Origin: an uncultured Akkermansia sp.
GTDB lineage: Bacteria; Verrucomicrobiota; Verrucomicrobiia; Verrucomicrobiales; Akkermansiaceae
DNA length: 38,888 nucleotides
Reading direction: 5' to 3'
Assembly (NCBI GenBank): GCA_947626635.1
Contig: CANQSY010000008.1
Span: 1-38,888 of the forward strand
The translations under genes and the position numbers were made by a program. The notes under the pieces were generated by a model. That model had not been told where the DNA came from, did not search any database, and was given only the letters and a program-made list of their open reading frames with translations. Shown in pieces: positions 26,440 through 34,308 of the stretch. Within the stretch, counting starts at the first letter, position 1. The number at the start of each line of letters is the position of its first letter.

Positions 26440-26900
26440 ATGAGAATCAACGAAAATGGATTTACGACAAGACGTGCAGCTTGTCATTCACCGTTTTCCC
26501 GATTGTAACGGGAATCACTTGTTTGGTAGGAAGTCTTCTCCAGCAAATGTCGTGGCTGGATATGTGCGAAGCCATCGAATCGACCATGATAAGTTCATTG
26601 TTTTATTTCTTCCCGGGCGCCTTGCTCGGATATTGGTTGGCAGGTAAGGTTCGTTCCGTAACGTTGAAGGTTATTTTTGCGGCATCCTGCCCGCTGCTTC
26701 CCCTTTTATTGATGATGACCGCAGCATACGTTGTCTGCATGAGTGAGGACATGACACGAAACTTCCACGCATTCCCAGCCGGAAAGTTTGTCCCTATGTT
26801 TCTCCTACCATACTTCCTCGGCATCGCTGTCTATACGGCCCTCATTCACCGCTTGTATAAAAAGATCCCTCTCAATCAGTGTGAATATGCGAACAAGTAG
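26436..26900 (+). CDS. Four-helix membrane protein of unknown function (154 aa)
   Basis: The track ORF begins at 26328, but ATG 26436 (MNENQRKWIYDKTCSLS) overlaps the preceding stop by ATGA and is the better start. Hydrophobic segments are LSFTVFPIVTGITCLVGSLL, STMISSLFYFFPGALLGYWLAG, VIFAASCPLLPLLLMMTAAYVVCM and MFLLPYFLGIAVYTALIH. No family is recognised. It is the third of three translationally chained genes in the direct-repeat-bounded, low-GC segment. Confidence 0.5.
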   Translation: MNENQRKWIYDKTCSLSFTVFPIVTGITCLVGSLLQQMSWLDMCEAIESTMISSLFYFFPGALLGYWLAGKVRSVTLKVIFAASCPLLPLLLMMTAAYVVCMSEDMTRNFHAFPAGKFVPMFLLPYFLGIAVYTALIHRLYKKIPLNQCEYANK

Positions 26901-26950
26901 AATACATCATCCGGTTGGGATACTATCCGCCATATCGGTCTCGTCCGGTT

Positions 26951-26970
26951 GCGCCAAAATGGAACAATTC
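26951..26970 (+). repeat. 20-bp direct repeat, right copy (remnant of ABC ATPase tail)
   Basis: Identical to 25834-25853. In frame it again encodes AKMEQF, followed by RQ and a TGA that overlaps an ATG (CAATGA). This looks like the old end of the ABC gene joined to the start of its former neighbour, which now reads only MKSPYVN before a stop. Confidence 0.75.
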
Positions 26971-27033
26971 AGACAATGAAGAGCCCGTACGTCAACTGAC
27001 GGCAGAACCTCATACGACATCACAAGGAAAAAT

Positions 27034-27717
27034 ATGTACAGATTCTTAGCAGAAAGTCCCGCATTTTACTGGTATTACCTTGTCCTATGTCCGTTGATTC
27101 TTTTCGCGGACCTGTTGACCTGCCGAATGAGAGAGAGAGACCTTCTCCTACCGGTGCCTCTCCTTGCTCTGGGCTGTCCCATCGTGACGTACTTTCCTTG
27201 GGTATTCGGTACCTGTTTTCTGGGAGCAATCGGGTGGATATCGGATCGAATGCCGTCATTAGCTGAATCAAGTTGGAGTCCGGTATTCGTCATTTTTATG
27301 GCTCTTCCGATCTTTTTACCCCTATGGAAACGGTCTCGCTTTTACACGGCAGTAGCTCTTCATCGGCTCATGCAAGTAGCTGCCATCGTATGTGTGATTA
27401 TCGGATTGTGTCAGGAGAATGTACCCGGCGCAAGCAATATCATGTTTGCCTTCTCTGTGCTGGGCGGAACTCTTGCAACGGCATTTGGCATTGCAGCGAT
27501 TGTAATAGCGCTTTTCTTGAATCCCGTCATCACGCGGGCCGTCCGGGCAAGGAGGCTCAAGAAGGTGTCACGTTTTCCCTTCATGTCGTTCAAAAAGAGG
27601 ATGCACTACGTCCTGGCTTTGCTCTACATTCTCTTCTTTTGTGCTGCGATATTCACTGCGAAGGAATATGCACGAACAGCTTACAAAGCTGACCGCATCT
27701 CTCAACACGACAAATAA
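27034..27717 (+). CDS. Six-helix membrane protein of unknown function (227 aa)
   Basis: A polytopic protein with hydrophobic segments near residues 11-30, 38-60, 80-98, 110-128, 135-160 and 190-210 (AFYWYYLVLCPLILFADLL; FAFSVLGGTLATAFGIAAIVIALFL; HYVLALLYILFFCAAIF). The C-terminus is basic and cytoplasmic-looking. No family is recognised. It has an AAGGAAAAAT ribosome site just before ATG 27034, unlike most genes here, and an AT-rich composition like the three genes upstream. It lies outside the direct repeats, but by composition it seems part of the same acquired block. Confidence 0.5.
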   Translation: MYRFLAESPAFYWYYLVLCPLILFADLLTCRMRERDLLLPVPLLALGCPIVTYFPWVFGTCFLGAIGWISDRMPSLAESSWSPVFVIFMALPIFLPLWKRSRFYTAVALHRLMQVAAIVCVIIGLCQENVPGASNIMFAFSVLGGTLATAFGIAAIVIALFLNPVITRAVRARRLKKVSRFPFMSFKKRMHYVLALLYILFFCAAIFTAKEYARTAYKADRISQHDK

Positions 27718-27722
27718 ATTTC

Positions 27723-27773
27723 AGGCCCCGTTGTTGCATCCGGGTGTTCATACCGTTCGTGCCGGCCTTTTTT
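27723..27773 (+). terminator. Possible branched rho-independent terminator
   Basis: AGGCC (27723-27727) can pair with GGCCT just before a run of six T (to 27773). A small CCCG/CGGG hairpin lies in the loop. The loop is long, so the call is weak. A second small hairpin, TCGCCT/AGGCGA (27780-27797), follows. Confidence 0.3.
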
Positions 27774-27832
27774 ACTGTCTCGCCTTCCATCAGGCGAACC
27801 CGATCTTTTGGGCGCGCTAGCAGATTTTTTGC

Positions 27833-27861
27833 TTTTCACGAGGGGCATAACGTGGTAGAAT
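27833..27861 (+). promoter_or_regulatory. Predicted promoter of the decarboxylase operon
   Basis: TTTTCA (27833-27838), 17 bases, TAGAAT (27856-27861). The leader to ATG 27936 would be about 68 nt, the longest among the predicted promoters here, leaving room for post-transcriptional control. No known riboswitch was recognised in it. Confidence 0.45.
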
Positions 27862-27935
27862 CCGCCAGCTTGATGGAGGTTTAGGGAAAGTGAGAAGCGA
27901 CCATTTTCCACGAGCTGACAGATCCCACAAAGACT

Positions 27936-29501
27936 ATGGCTATCGACGCAAAATTGCTGGATGACCTTGAGGAGCGCCGCAAGAGAATCATGCTCTCCGG
28001 CGGTCAGGAAAAGATTGACAAACGACACGCCGCCGGTGATCAAACTGCCCGGGAGCGACTTGATTTTCTCTTTGATGCGGGCTCATTCACCGAGTTCGGT
28101 ATGCACACCCGCCACCACTGCCACAATTTCGGTCTCGACAAGAAAGACATTCCCGCTGAGGGCATCGTGGTCGGCGTCGGTCTTGTCAACGGCCACCCGG
28201 TTGCCGCATCTTCCGCCGACTTCATGGCGCAGGGCGGCTCGCTCGGCTACATGCACGCCATGAAGATATGCGATGCGCAGCAGTACGCGCTCAAAGCCGG
28301 CATACCTGTCATCCAGATCAATGATTCCGGCGGTGCGCGCTTACAGGAGGGAGTGGAGGCCCTCTCCGGCTTTGCGCACGTGTTTTCCAACAACGTCGCC
28401 GCGTCCGGGGTGGTGCCGCAGATATCGCTCATTCTCGGTCCTTGCGCAGGGGGCGCAGCTTACTCCCCCGCCCTCACGGATTTCATCATCATCCGACAAG
28501 GCGGCGCCGCCGGCATGTACATCACCGGTCCCAAGGTCATTGAACAGGTAACCTTTGAGCAATGCACCATGGAGGAAATCGGCAGCGCCGCGGTTCACGC
28601 CTCGGTCTCCGGAAACGCGCATTTTGTCGCGCAAAGCGATGAGGATGCCATCAACATCGCCAAACGTCTCCTGACCTACCTCCCTGCCAACAACACGCAG
28701 GAGCCCCCGCACGACCTGGGTACGCCCCTCGACATCGCGGACGACGAAGGCATGAATGACATCATTCCCGGGGACAACAGCACCCCGCTGGATATGCAGA
28801 AAGTGATCGCCCATCTTGTGGATGAGGGGAGTTTCATGGAGGTGCATGCGCAGTTCGCCGGCAACGTGATCGTTGGCTTCGCCCGCATCTGTGGCGTCGT
28901 TGTGGGAATCATCGCTAACCAGCCTGCCGTAAAAGCCGGGTGTCTGGATATTGACGCATCGGACAAGGCGGCGCGCTTCATCCGCTGCTGCGATTCCTTC
29001 AACATCCCCGTGGTGAATCTCGTGGACGTCCCCGGTTTCCTTCCCGGCAAGCAGCAGGAGCGCGGCGGCATCATCCGCCACGGTGCCAAGATGATCTTCG
29101 CTTATTCTTCCGCCACGGTGCCCAAGATCACGGTCATCCTCCGCAAAGCGTACGGCGGAGCCTACATCGCCATGTGCTGCAAGGACCTCGGGGCGGACGC
29201 CGTGTTCGCATGGCCTTGCGCCGAAATAGCCGTCATGGGAGCGCAGGGGGCTATCCCCATCCTCTACGGTCGCGAGTTGAAAGGCATCGAGGATGAAACG
29301 GCTCGCGAGGCTCGACGCGCCGAGCTGTTCAAGGAGTACACCGAAGCCTTCTACAACCCGTACGCCGCCGCCCAGGTAGGCCAAGTGACGGAGGTGATCA
29401 ACCCGAAGGAGACGCGCGCCAAGGTGGCGCTCACCCTGCGGACCCTCCTCAGCAAGCGCGAAACGCGTCCCGCCAAGAAGCACGGCAACATCCCTCTCTG
29501 A
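27936..29501 (+). CDS. mmdA: Methylmalonyl-CoA decarboxylase alpha subunit (carboxyltransferase)
   Basis: A crotonase-fold carboxyltransferase of the acyl-CoA carboxylase beta type, 521 residues. It moves the carboxyl group of (S)-methylmalonyl-CoA to the biotin carrier, yielding propionyl-CoA. Typical blocks are ERLDFLFDAGSFTEF, INDSGGARLQEGVEALSGFAHVF, LGPCAGGAAYSPALTDF, FITGPKV-like YITGPKVIEQVTFE, and the CoA/biotin-site sequences NLVDVPGFLPGKQQERGGIIRHGAKM and KITVILRKAYGGAYIAMCC. The downstream carrier and Na+-pump genes favour methylmalonyl-CoA decarboxylase over a plain propionyl-CoA carboxylase. Confidence 0.92.
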   Translation: MAIDAKLLDDLEERRKRIMLSGGQEKIDKRHAAGDQTARERLDFLFDAGSFTEFGMHTRHHCHNFGLDKKDIPAEGIVVGVGLVNGHPVAASSADFMAQGGSLGYMHAMKICDAQQYALKAGIPVIQINDSGGARLQEGVEALSGFAHVFSNNVAASGVVPQISLILGPCAGGAAYSPALTDFIIIRQGGAAGMYITGPKVIEQVTFEQCTMEEIGSAAVHASVSGNAHFVAQSDEDAINIAKRLLTYLPANNTQEPPHDLGTPLDIADDEGMNDIIPGDNSTPLDMQKVIAHLVDEGSFMEVHAQFAGNVIVGFARICGVVVGIIANQPAVKAGCLDIDASDKAARFIRCCDSFNIPVVNLVDVPGFLPGKQQERGGIIRHGAKMIFAYSSATVPKITVILRKAYGGAYIAMCCKDLGADAVFAWPCAEIAVMGAQGAIPILYGRELKGIEDETAREARRAELFKEYTEAFYNPYAAAQVGQVTEVINPKETRAKVALTLRTLLSKRETRPAKKHGNIPL

Positions 29502-29528
29502 TTTTCTCTTTCCCATCCTTTCCCGACC

Positions 29529-29975
29529 ATGCACGTACCCTTCTTTCCCTTAGCTGCCATCGGCAATCTGGACGCCGAGGCTGTGAGCTACCAGTTCATC
29601 GGCATGCTCGTGGTGTTCTGCTGCCTTGGACTGCTGAGCATCATTCTCACCATCTCCGGCTCTGTGGCCGTGCGGATGGAGGCCAAACGCAACGCCAGGC
29701 AAGCTGCCGCGAAAGCCGCTCTGACCTCCTCTGCCGCGGCGAGCAGTCCGACTCCGAGCGAACCTTCACCCCAGCAGATCGCCGCTCTCGCCGCCGGCAT
29801 TTACAATACAGCCGCCTCCTCCATCACCCCTGAGCTCGTCGCCGCCATCGCCGCCGCCGTCAAATATACCGTCGGTTCCGATGCCCGCATCCTTTCCATC
29901 CAGCCCGTGGACTCCTCCTACGCGCAGAGCGGGCGGAGTTCCATCATGAACTCACACCTCCCCCTGCACGGCTGA
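29529..29975 (+). CDS. OadG-like gamma/delta subunit of the sodium-pump decarboxylase
   Basis: A 148-residue single-pass membrane protein. The helix (IGMLVVFCCLGLLSIILTISGSVAV, ~24-48) is followed by an Ala/Ser/Pro-rich cytoplasmic linker. It ends in a conserved-looking tail (ELVAAIAAAVKYTVGSDARILSIQPVDSSYAQSGRSSIMNSH). Such small subunits assemble the soluble carboxyltransferase and carrier onto the membrane beta subunit. The identification rests on the topology and on its place between the alpha subunit and the biotin carrier; sequence similarity in this family is always low. Confidence 0.75.
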   Translation: MHVPFFPLAAIGNLDAEAVSYQFIGMLVVFCCLGLLSIILTISGSVAVRMEAKRNARQAAAKAALTSSAAASSPTPSEPSPQQIAALAAGIYNTAASSITPELVAAIAAAVKYTVGSDARILSIQPVDSSYAQSGRSSIMNSHLPLHG

Positions 29976-30034
29976 CCCACCCTCTCTCAACAACTTCTCA
30001 TTATTTTCAAACTTAAAACCAACGCACAATCATT

Positions 30035-30430
30035 ATGAAACAGCTCCGTATAACAGTCGCCGGACAGACCTTTGACGTTACCGTTGAAACCGTGGGAGGC
30101 AGCGCTCCCGCCGCCGCACCGGCTCCCGTAGCGCCGGTCCCCGTGGCAGTTCCCGCGCCGGTTGCAGCACCCGCACCCGCAGCTGCCCCCGCACCTGCAG
30201 CCGCGCCCGCCGGTTCCGGAACCCCCATCCCCAGCCCGCTGGCAGGAAAGGTGGTGAGTCTGGACGTCCAACCCGGCGCTGTCGTCAAGGAGGGGGACCA
30301 AGTCCTCACCTTGGAGGCCATGAAGATGAACACGGTGATCTACGCCCCCAAAGCCGGCACCGTGAGTTCTTTCTGTGTGGCTCCCGGCGACACCGTGACG
30401 GAAGGTCAGGCGCTGGCCTACCTCGGCTAA
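30035..30430 (+). CDS. mmdC: Biotin carboxyl carrier subunit of the decarboxylase
   Basis: 131 residues. An N-terminal region (MKQLRITVAGQTFDVTVETVGG) is joined by a ~40-residue Ala/Pro linker to a biotinyl domain. The biotinylated lysine is Lys97 in LEAMKMNT, the universal EAMKM motif. The flexible linker lets the biotin swing between the carboxyltransferase and the membrane beta subunit. It lies between the gamma-like and beta subunit genes. Confidence 0.93.
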   Translation: MKQLRITVAGQTFDVTVETVGGSAPAAAPAPVAPVPVAVPAPVAAPAPAAAPAPAAAPAGSGTPIPSPLAGKVVSLDVQPGAVVKEGDQVLTLEAMKMNTVIYAPKAGTVSSFCVAPGDTVTEGQALAYLG

Positions 30431-30499
30431 CTCAATCTTACAGTTTACCGGGCTGATGGTCACACGACCTTCAGTTCCCCTTTTATCTCACCCTCACCT

Positions 30500-31921
30500 A
30501 TGCAGGAACTCCTTCAATCATTCAGCGATTTTATATCCGGAATGGGCATCTTTTCCATGACGTACCAGATGTACATCATGTGGGGCGTGGTTCTCGTGCT
30601 GCTCTTTTTCGGCGTGGTCATGAAGTTCGAGCCCCTCTTGCTCGTCCCCATCGCCTTCGGCGCGCTCATCGCCAATATCCCGGATAACGGCATGGTCATC
30701 ACCCAGGCTCAACGCCAGGTCGTCTCCATCTCGGACAAGAATACCGTCCAAACCAGCGTCATCAAGGATGTCGGTTTCATCTCCGGGACGGTCGCGCCCT
30801 ACAAGGATTCCTCTCCCTCCATGCAGGATACTTCCGCTCTCTCCCCGGAAGAAAAAGCCAAATACGAAGCCGCTATGGCGGAACCCATGCAGGTCGAACC
30901 GCTCGTGGACTCTCAAGGCAAGCCCGTGAAAGGCGCGGTGAAGGTGACCGGACAGACCCCGCAGAAGTTCATGATCATCGGCTTCAACTCCGGACTCTTC
31001 GACTTCCTCGGACAGGGCATCAAGTGCGAAATTTTCCCGGCGCTGATCTTCATGGGTGTCGGCGCGCTCACCGATTTTGGTCCCCTTCTCGCCTCTCCCA
31101 GAGCGCTGCTGCTCGGCGCGGCCGCCCAGGGTGGCGTCGCCTTCACGTTCCTCGCGGCCATGGCCTTGGGCTTCACCAAGGGAGAAGCCTCTGCGATCGG
31201 TATCATCGGCGGAGCTGACGGTCCTACCTCCATCTTCCTCGCCAGCAAACTGGCGCCCCACCTCCTCGGCGCCATCGCCGTTGCAGCCTACACCTACATG
31301 GCGCTCGTGCCGCTCATCCAACCTCCCTTCATGAAGCTCTTCACCACGGAGAAGCAGCGTAAGATCAAGATGAAGAGCCTGCGCCAGGTCTCGCGCGGTG
31401 AGAAACTCTTCTTCTGCTTCGTGGTCACGATCGTCACCATCCTCATCTGTCCGGATGCGGCGCCGCTGCTCGGCATGCTCATGCTCGGCAATTTCCTGCG
31501 CGAATGCAAGGTTACGGAGCGACTCGTCTCCTGTGCCCAAAATGAGCTCATGAATATCACAACCATCCTGCTCGGCGTCTCCGTCGGTCTCACGATGCAG
31601 GGCGGACGCTTCCTCCAGGGAGAAACCCTGCTCATCATCGCTCTGGGTGTGGTTGCCTTCGCCATCGCTACCGTTTGCGGTCTCCTTTGCGCCCAGCTCA
31701 TGAACCTCATCCCCGGCTGGAGCAAGAACCCCATCAACCCGCTTATCGGCTCGGCCGGCGTTTCCGCCGTTCCCATGGCTGCACGCGTCTCCCACACCGT
31801 CGGACAACAGGCCGACCGCACCAACTTCCTGCTCATGCACGCCATGGGTCCCAATGTGGCAGGCGTCATCGGCACGGCTGTTATCGCCGGCTACTACATC
31901 ACCACCCTCAGCGGACACTAA
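30500..31921 (+). CDS. mmdB: Sodium-translocating decarboxylase beta subunit, with a long insertion
   Basis: The membrane subunit decarboxylates carboxybiotin and exports Na+. Conserved sequences are FGALIANIP, EIFPALIFMGVGALTDFGPLLASPRALLLGAAAQGG, IGIIGGADGPTSIFLASKLAPHLLGAIAVAAYTYMALVPLIQPP, and NPLIGSAGVSAVPMAARVSH (Na+-site region). The protein has 473 residues, while many members have ~375-435. The excess is a hydrophilic block at about residues 66-162 (QAQRQVVSISDKNTVQTS... to KFMIIGFNS) between the first and second membrane portions. It is the last gene of the operon. Confidence 0.93.
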   Translation: MQELLQSFSDFISGMGIFSMTYQMYIMWGVVLVLLFFGVVMKFEPLLLVPIAFGALIANIPDNGMVITQAQRQVVSISDKNTVQTSVIKDVGFISGTVAPYKDSSPSMQDTSALSPEEKAKYEAAMAEPMQVEPLVDSQGKPVKGAVKVTGQTPQKFMIIGFNSGLFDFLGQGIKCEIFPALIFMGVGALTDFGPLLASPRALLLGAAAQGGVAFTFLAAMALGFTKGEASAIGIIGGADGPTSIFLASKLAPHLLGAIAVAAYTYMALVPLIQPPFMKLFTTEKQRKIKMKSLRQVSRGEKLFFCFVVTIVTILICPDAAPLLGMLMLGNFLRECKVTERLVSCAQNELMNITTILLGVSVGLTMQGGRFLQGETLLIIALGVVAFAIATVCGLLCAQLMNLIPGWSKNPINPLIGSAGVSAVPMAARVSHTVGQQADRTNFLLMHAMGPNVAGVIGTAVIAGYYITTLSGH

Positions 31922-32172
31922 AAAATCGCTACCGTGTCCCGCCTCCCGAGCAACCACTGGGGGACACCGGTTGGGAATTGCGGGGAGAACACGTCCCGCT
32001 ACGGTTGAGTTTTCACCGTTCCGTTACACGCGTTTTTTCAAAATTCCGCTCCGCCAAGATACTCGTAGCGCGCAAATTCCCCCCAATCGTTATCCGTGAA
32101 GGAGCAACGGGTATGTTCCTCTTTCCTACCTGATTTTGAGGGGAACGCGGGGAGGGGAGTGTCTATAAAAGC
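31922..32172. other. Intergenic region after the decarboxylase operon
   Basis: A 7-bp inverted repeat GTGTCCC/GGGACAC (31934-31940 with 31961-31967, loop 20) starts 12 bases after the mmdB stop, without a T-run, so it is only a weak terminator candidate. ACACGTCCC at about 32000 resembles the core of the dispersed motif. A TATAAA lies 3 bases before ATG 32173, too close for a normal -10. No gene was found. Confidence 0.4.
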
Positions 32173-32448
32173 ATGAGAAAAATATCGAAAGTGATCATGC
32201 TATTGTTGGCTGCTCTGATGGCCCCTTGGGAAGCGGCGCAGGCGGTGTCAGTGACCATCGGCAACGACCGCGACCGGGATCATCGCGCTGAAATGCGCCG
32301 CCGCGAAGAACGACGCGACGACGCCCGCTACCACCGCGACCGTGACCGACACCGCAGAGACCGCGATCGACGTCATGGCGATGATGATAATATGCGTCGC
32401 TTTATCCGCAACGTCACCGGCGACTCCAACCGTCCTCGCCGCAGGTGA
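32173..32448 (+). CDS. Small exported Arg/Asp/His-rich protein (91 aa)
   Basis: A clear signal peptide (MRKISKVIMLLLAALMAPWEAAQA) is followed by a short hydrophobic stretch (VSVTIGN). The remainder is made almost entirely of Arg, Asp, His and Glu (RDRDHRAEMRRREERRDD... RDRDRHRRDRDRRHGDDD), ending in MRRFIRNVTGDSNRPRRR. The mature part must be intrinsically disordered, with alternating charges. Metal or polyanion binding in the envelope is plausible but unproven. The signal peptide in frame with the repeat makes a real gene likely, and no family is recognised. Confidence 0.6.
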   Translation: MRKISKVIMLLLAALMAPWEAAQAVSVTIGNDRDRDHRAEMRRREERRDDARYHRDRDRHRRDRDRRHGDDDNMRRFIRNVTGDSNRPRRR

Positions 32449-32454
32449 CCATCA

Positions 32455-33327
32455 TCAGCGCCTGCTGGATTTGACAACAATGGTGGCAAGGACGAGGGCA
32501 AAACCCACCCATTGTCCGGGCAAAATCGACTCAGAGTAGACGAGCCAGCCGAGGAGTACAGCCTCTGTGGGTTCCAAGCAGGAAATAATGCCGAACTCAA
32601 GCGAGTTGAGACGGCGCATCGCATAAGCGACAAGCGCAAGCACGCCTACACCCTGAAGCACCCCTATACCTACTAGCCACAACCAGCCGGTCGCTGCCCC
32701 TTCCAGCGGCTGCGCGATGCAGAGCAACGGCGGCAAAAGCGCAAGGGTGCCGGCAGCCGCCTGCCAATACACGCGCCGCAGCGTGCTCACCTCCGCAGAC
32801 ATGCAGCGGTTGAGCACGAGATAGAAGGAGTAAAAAATACCGCAGAGGATGCCGTAGAGCAGTCCGAGAGCTTCCTCTCCCTCCCCATGCTCCGCACCCG
32901 AAAAATAGGAGACAAGGATGATTCCTATGCTGGCCGTGCAGAGAAGCATCACATCCCGCCGCGGCGGCAGGTGTCGCCGGAACAGCGATTCCCACACCGC
33001 TGAGAGCATGGGACCGGAAGCCGGCAGAAGCGCCGCTATACCTGCCGTGGTGTGACGTATGGCCAAATAATAAAACAAGATGCACAACCCTATGCTCACG
33101 CCGGAAACAAATGCAGCGGGAGAAAAACGCAGCGTCATCCCATGACGGTACCTCAGCCACGCCGCCACCAGCCCGATCAGCACAAAACCGACACTGAACC
33201 GCGCAAACGAGCATAGCTGCGCGCTGCACCCGGACTCTCGCACAAAGACACACAGCGACCCCATCAGCATAGCCGCTACCATCGCCGCCACCAATGCGCG
33301 CGCGTGAGTTGTCGCGTCGGGTTGCAT
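32455..33327 (-). CDS. EamA/DMT-family transporter
   Basis: A 290-residue protein with ten hydrophobic helices in two EamA repeats (first from VAAMVAAMLMGSLCVFVRESG, second from ALGLLYGILCGIFYSFYLVLNR). Family signs are LFYYLAIRHTTAGIAALLPASGPMLSAVWESLFRR and the late SLEFGIISCLEPTEAVLLGWLVYSE. Members export or import metabolites or amino acids; the substrate cannot be predicted. It starts 12 bases after the Nudix gene stop and is probably read from that gene's promoter. It ends convergently 6 bases from the Arg/Asp-rich protein gene. Confidence 0.87.
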   Translation of the reverse strand: MQPDATTHARALVAAMVAAMLMGSLCVFVRESGCSAQLCSFARFSVGFVLIGLVAAWLRYRHGMTLRFSPAAFVSGVSIGLCILFYYLAIRHTTAGIAALLPASGPMLSAVWESLFRRHLPPRRDVMLLCTASIGIILVSYFSGAEHGEGEEALGLLYGILCGIFYSFYLVLNRCMSAEVSTLRRVYWQAAAGTLALLPPLLCIAQPLEGAATGWLWLVGIGVLQGVGVLALVAYAMRRLNSLEFGIISCLEPTEAVLLGWLVYSESILPGQWVGFALVLATIVVKSSRR

Positions 33328-33339
33328 CGTCTCCGCTTC

Positions 33340-33960
33340 CTACGAGCGCGCTTCATCCGCGCGCAGTGCGTCCACACAAATCGCACTCCATGTTTCCAAC
33401 CGATCGTAAAGAGGACCGCCAAGCTCTTCCAAGGTATGGAAACCCAGGTCCGCAAGAGCTTTTTCATTCGGAGCTACCTCCTCGGTGTCCAGCTCGAAAA
33501 GGTGCACGATACCCAGGTGCACACTGCCGACCTCATTCGTATCATCGTTGATGACGGCGTAGAGGTGCTGAACAGCCGTGCCGGAGAACGTAATTTCCTC
33601 GCGAATTTCGCGTTCCATTCCGGCGAGATAGGTCGTTATGCTGTCGGTGAGACCGTCAATAGGGTTGATATGGCCGCCGATGCCGAGGGATATCTTGTTG
33701 TGGAGACGTGTTTCGCCGCCCTTGGGTGTGCGAGAGTATGCGAGGACACGTCCATTGTGCCGAAATATGGCGTACGCGATGATCTGCTTGAAGGAGGGAT
33801 CTCCCTCCGCCGCATCACGATCCATATACCTTGCCACCTCGGGCCGCAGAAAGGCCTCTAAATAGTCTTGAGGATTGCGTCTCACTCCGTAAAAATCCCC
33901 CACCTCTTCAAATACCGCGCGAGGCACGACCAATACCTGCTCTCCATTGTAGCGTGACAT
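33340..33960 (-). CDS. Nudix-domain protein
   Basis: 206 residues. The Nudix box can be read as GGHINP (95-100) ... MEREIREEI (115-123), with about ten extra residues (IDGLTDSITTYL) compared with the strict GX5EX7REUXEEXGU spacing. Such variants occur in Nudix-like phosphoesterases. Nearby strands (IAYAIFRHNGRVLAYSRTPKGGETRLHNKISLGIGGHI) fit the fold. Substrate unknown; a diphosphate-linked nucleotide or isoprenoid is typical. A leaderless-type promoter lies directly upstream, and the EamA transporter follows in the same unit. Confidence 0.78.
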   Translation of the reverse strand: MSRYNGEQVLVVPRAVFEEVGDFYGVRRNPQDYLEAFLRPEVARYMDRDAAEGDPSFKQIIAYAIFRHNGRVLAYSRTPKGGETRLHNKISLGIGGHINPIDGLTDSITTYLAGMEREIREEITFSGTAVQHLYAVINDDTNEVGSVHLGIVHLFELDTEEVAPNEKALADLGFHTLEELGGPLYDRLETWSAICVDALRADEARS

Positions 33961-33966
33961 GCGCAG

Positions 33967-33995
33967 AGTCTAACACATCCCAACCGCATTGGCAA
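33967..33995 (-). promoter_or_regulatory. Leaderless-type promoter of the Nudix-EamA unit
   Basis: On the minus strand TTGCCA (33995-33990), 17 bases, TAGACT (33972-33967), then exactly 6 bases (CTGCGC) and ATG 33960. The predicted transcript starts at the ATG itself. Confidence 0.6.
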
Positions 33996-34308
33996 GCCCC
34001 GGACCACACGTGTCCCCATAAAATCTTCTCCGGGCTCATTCAACCCTTTCCCCGCGCGATTTCTATGAACGAAGGAACTAAGGCTGTGAGTCTGGCTTTG
34101 CCTAACACCCTCCCCTTTCCAGCTGCCCCACAGGCGTAGCATTGTCCTTATGAGAGAGGTCCAATAAAAATGAGAATGCCCCAAAAATTCCGCTTCGCAC
34201 TGTCTTAACTCGTCGGCCGCCTCCGTCCGTAGGGCTTGTTTTTTTCTGGGACGGATGTGGTCCCGTCCACGAAGATATTTTGCCATTGCAGGTCGCTTGC
34301 AAAAAAGG
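33996..34308. other. Intergenic region with dispersed-repeat copy B
   Basis: No credible gene. ORF 33882-34346 (minus) overlaps the Nudix start and has no family features. The region holds one dispersed-repeat copy (34005-34046) and a GGACGG/CCGTCC hairpin (34249-34268) without a T-run. A short reading frame MNEGTKAVSLALPN... at 34064 is too short to support. Confidence 0.4.
34005..34046 (+). repeat. Dispersed intergenic repeat, copy B
   Basis: CACACGTGTCCCC, then ATAAAAT, TTCTCCGG and CTCATTCAAC. The first part matches the copy at 4984-5009 (minus), and the second part matches copy C at 22568-22608. Confidence 0.5.

Noticed and set aside
28341-29534. 397-aa minus-strand ORF opposite mmdA, and 479-aa ORF 30518-31957 opposite mmdB
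   Set aside because: Both are antisense shadows; the plus-strand genes have clear motifs and operon order.
31934-31967. Terminator after mmdB
   Set aside because: The 7-bp stem has a 20-base loop and no T-run, so it does not meet the usual form.
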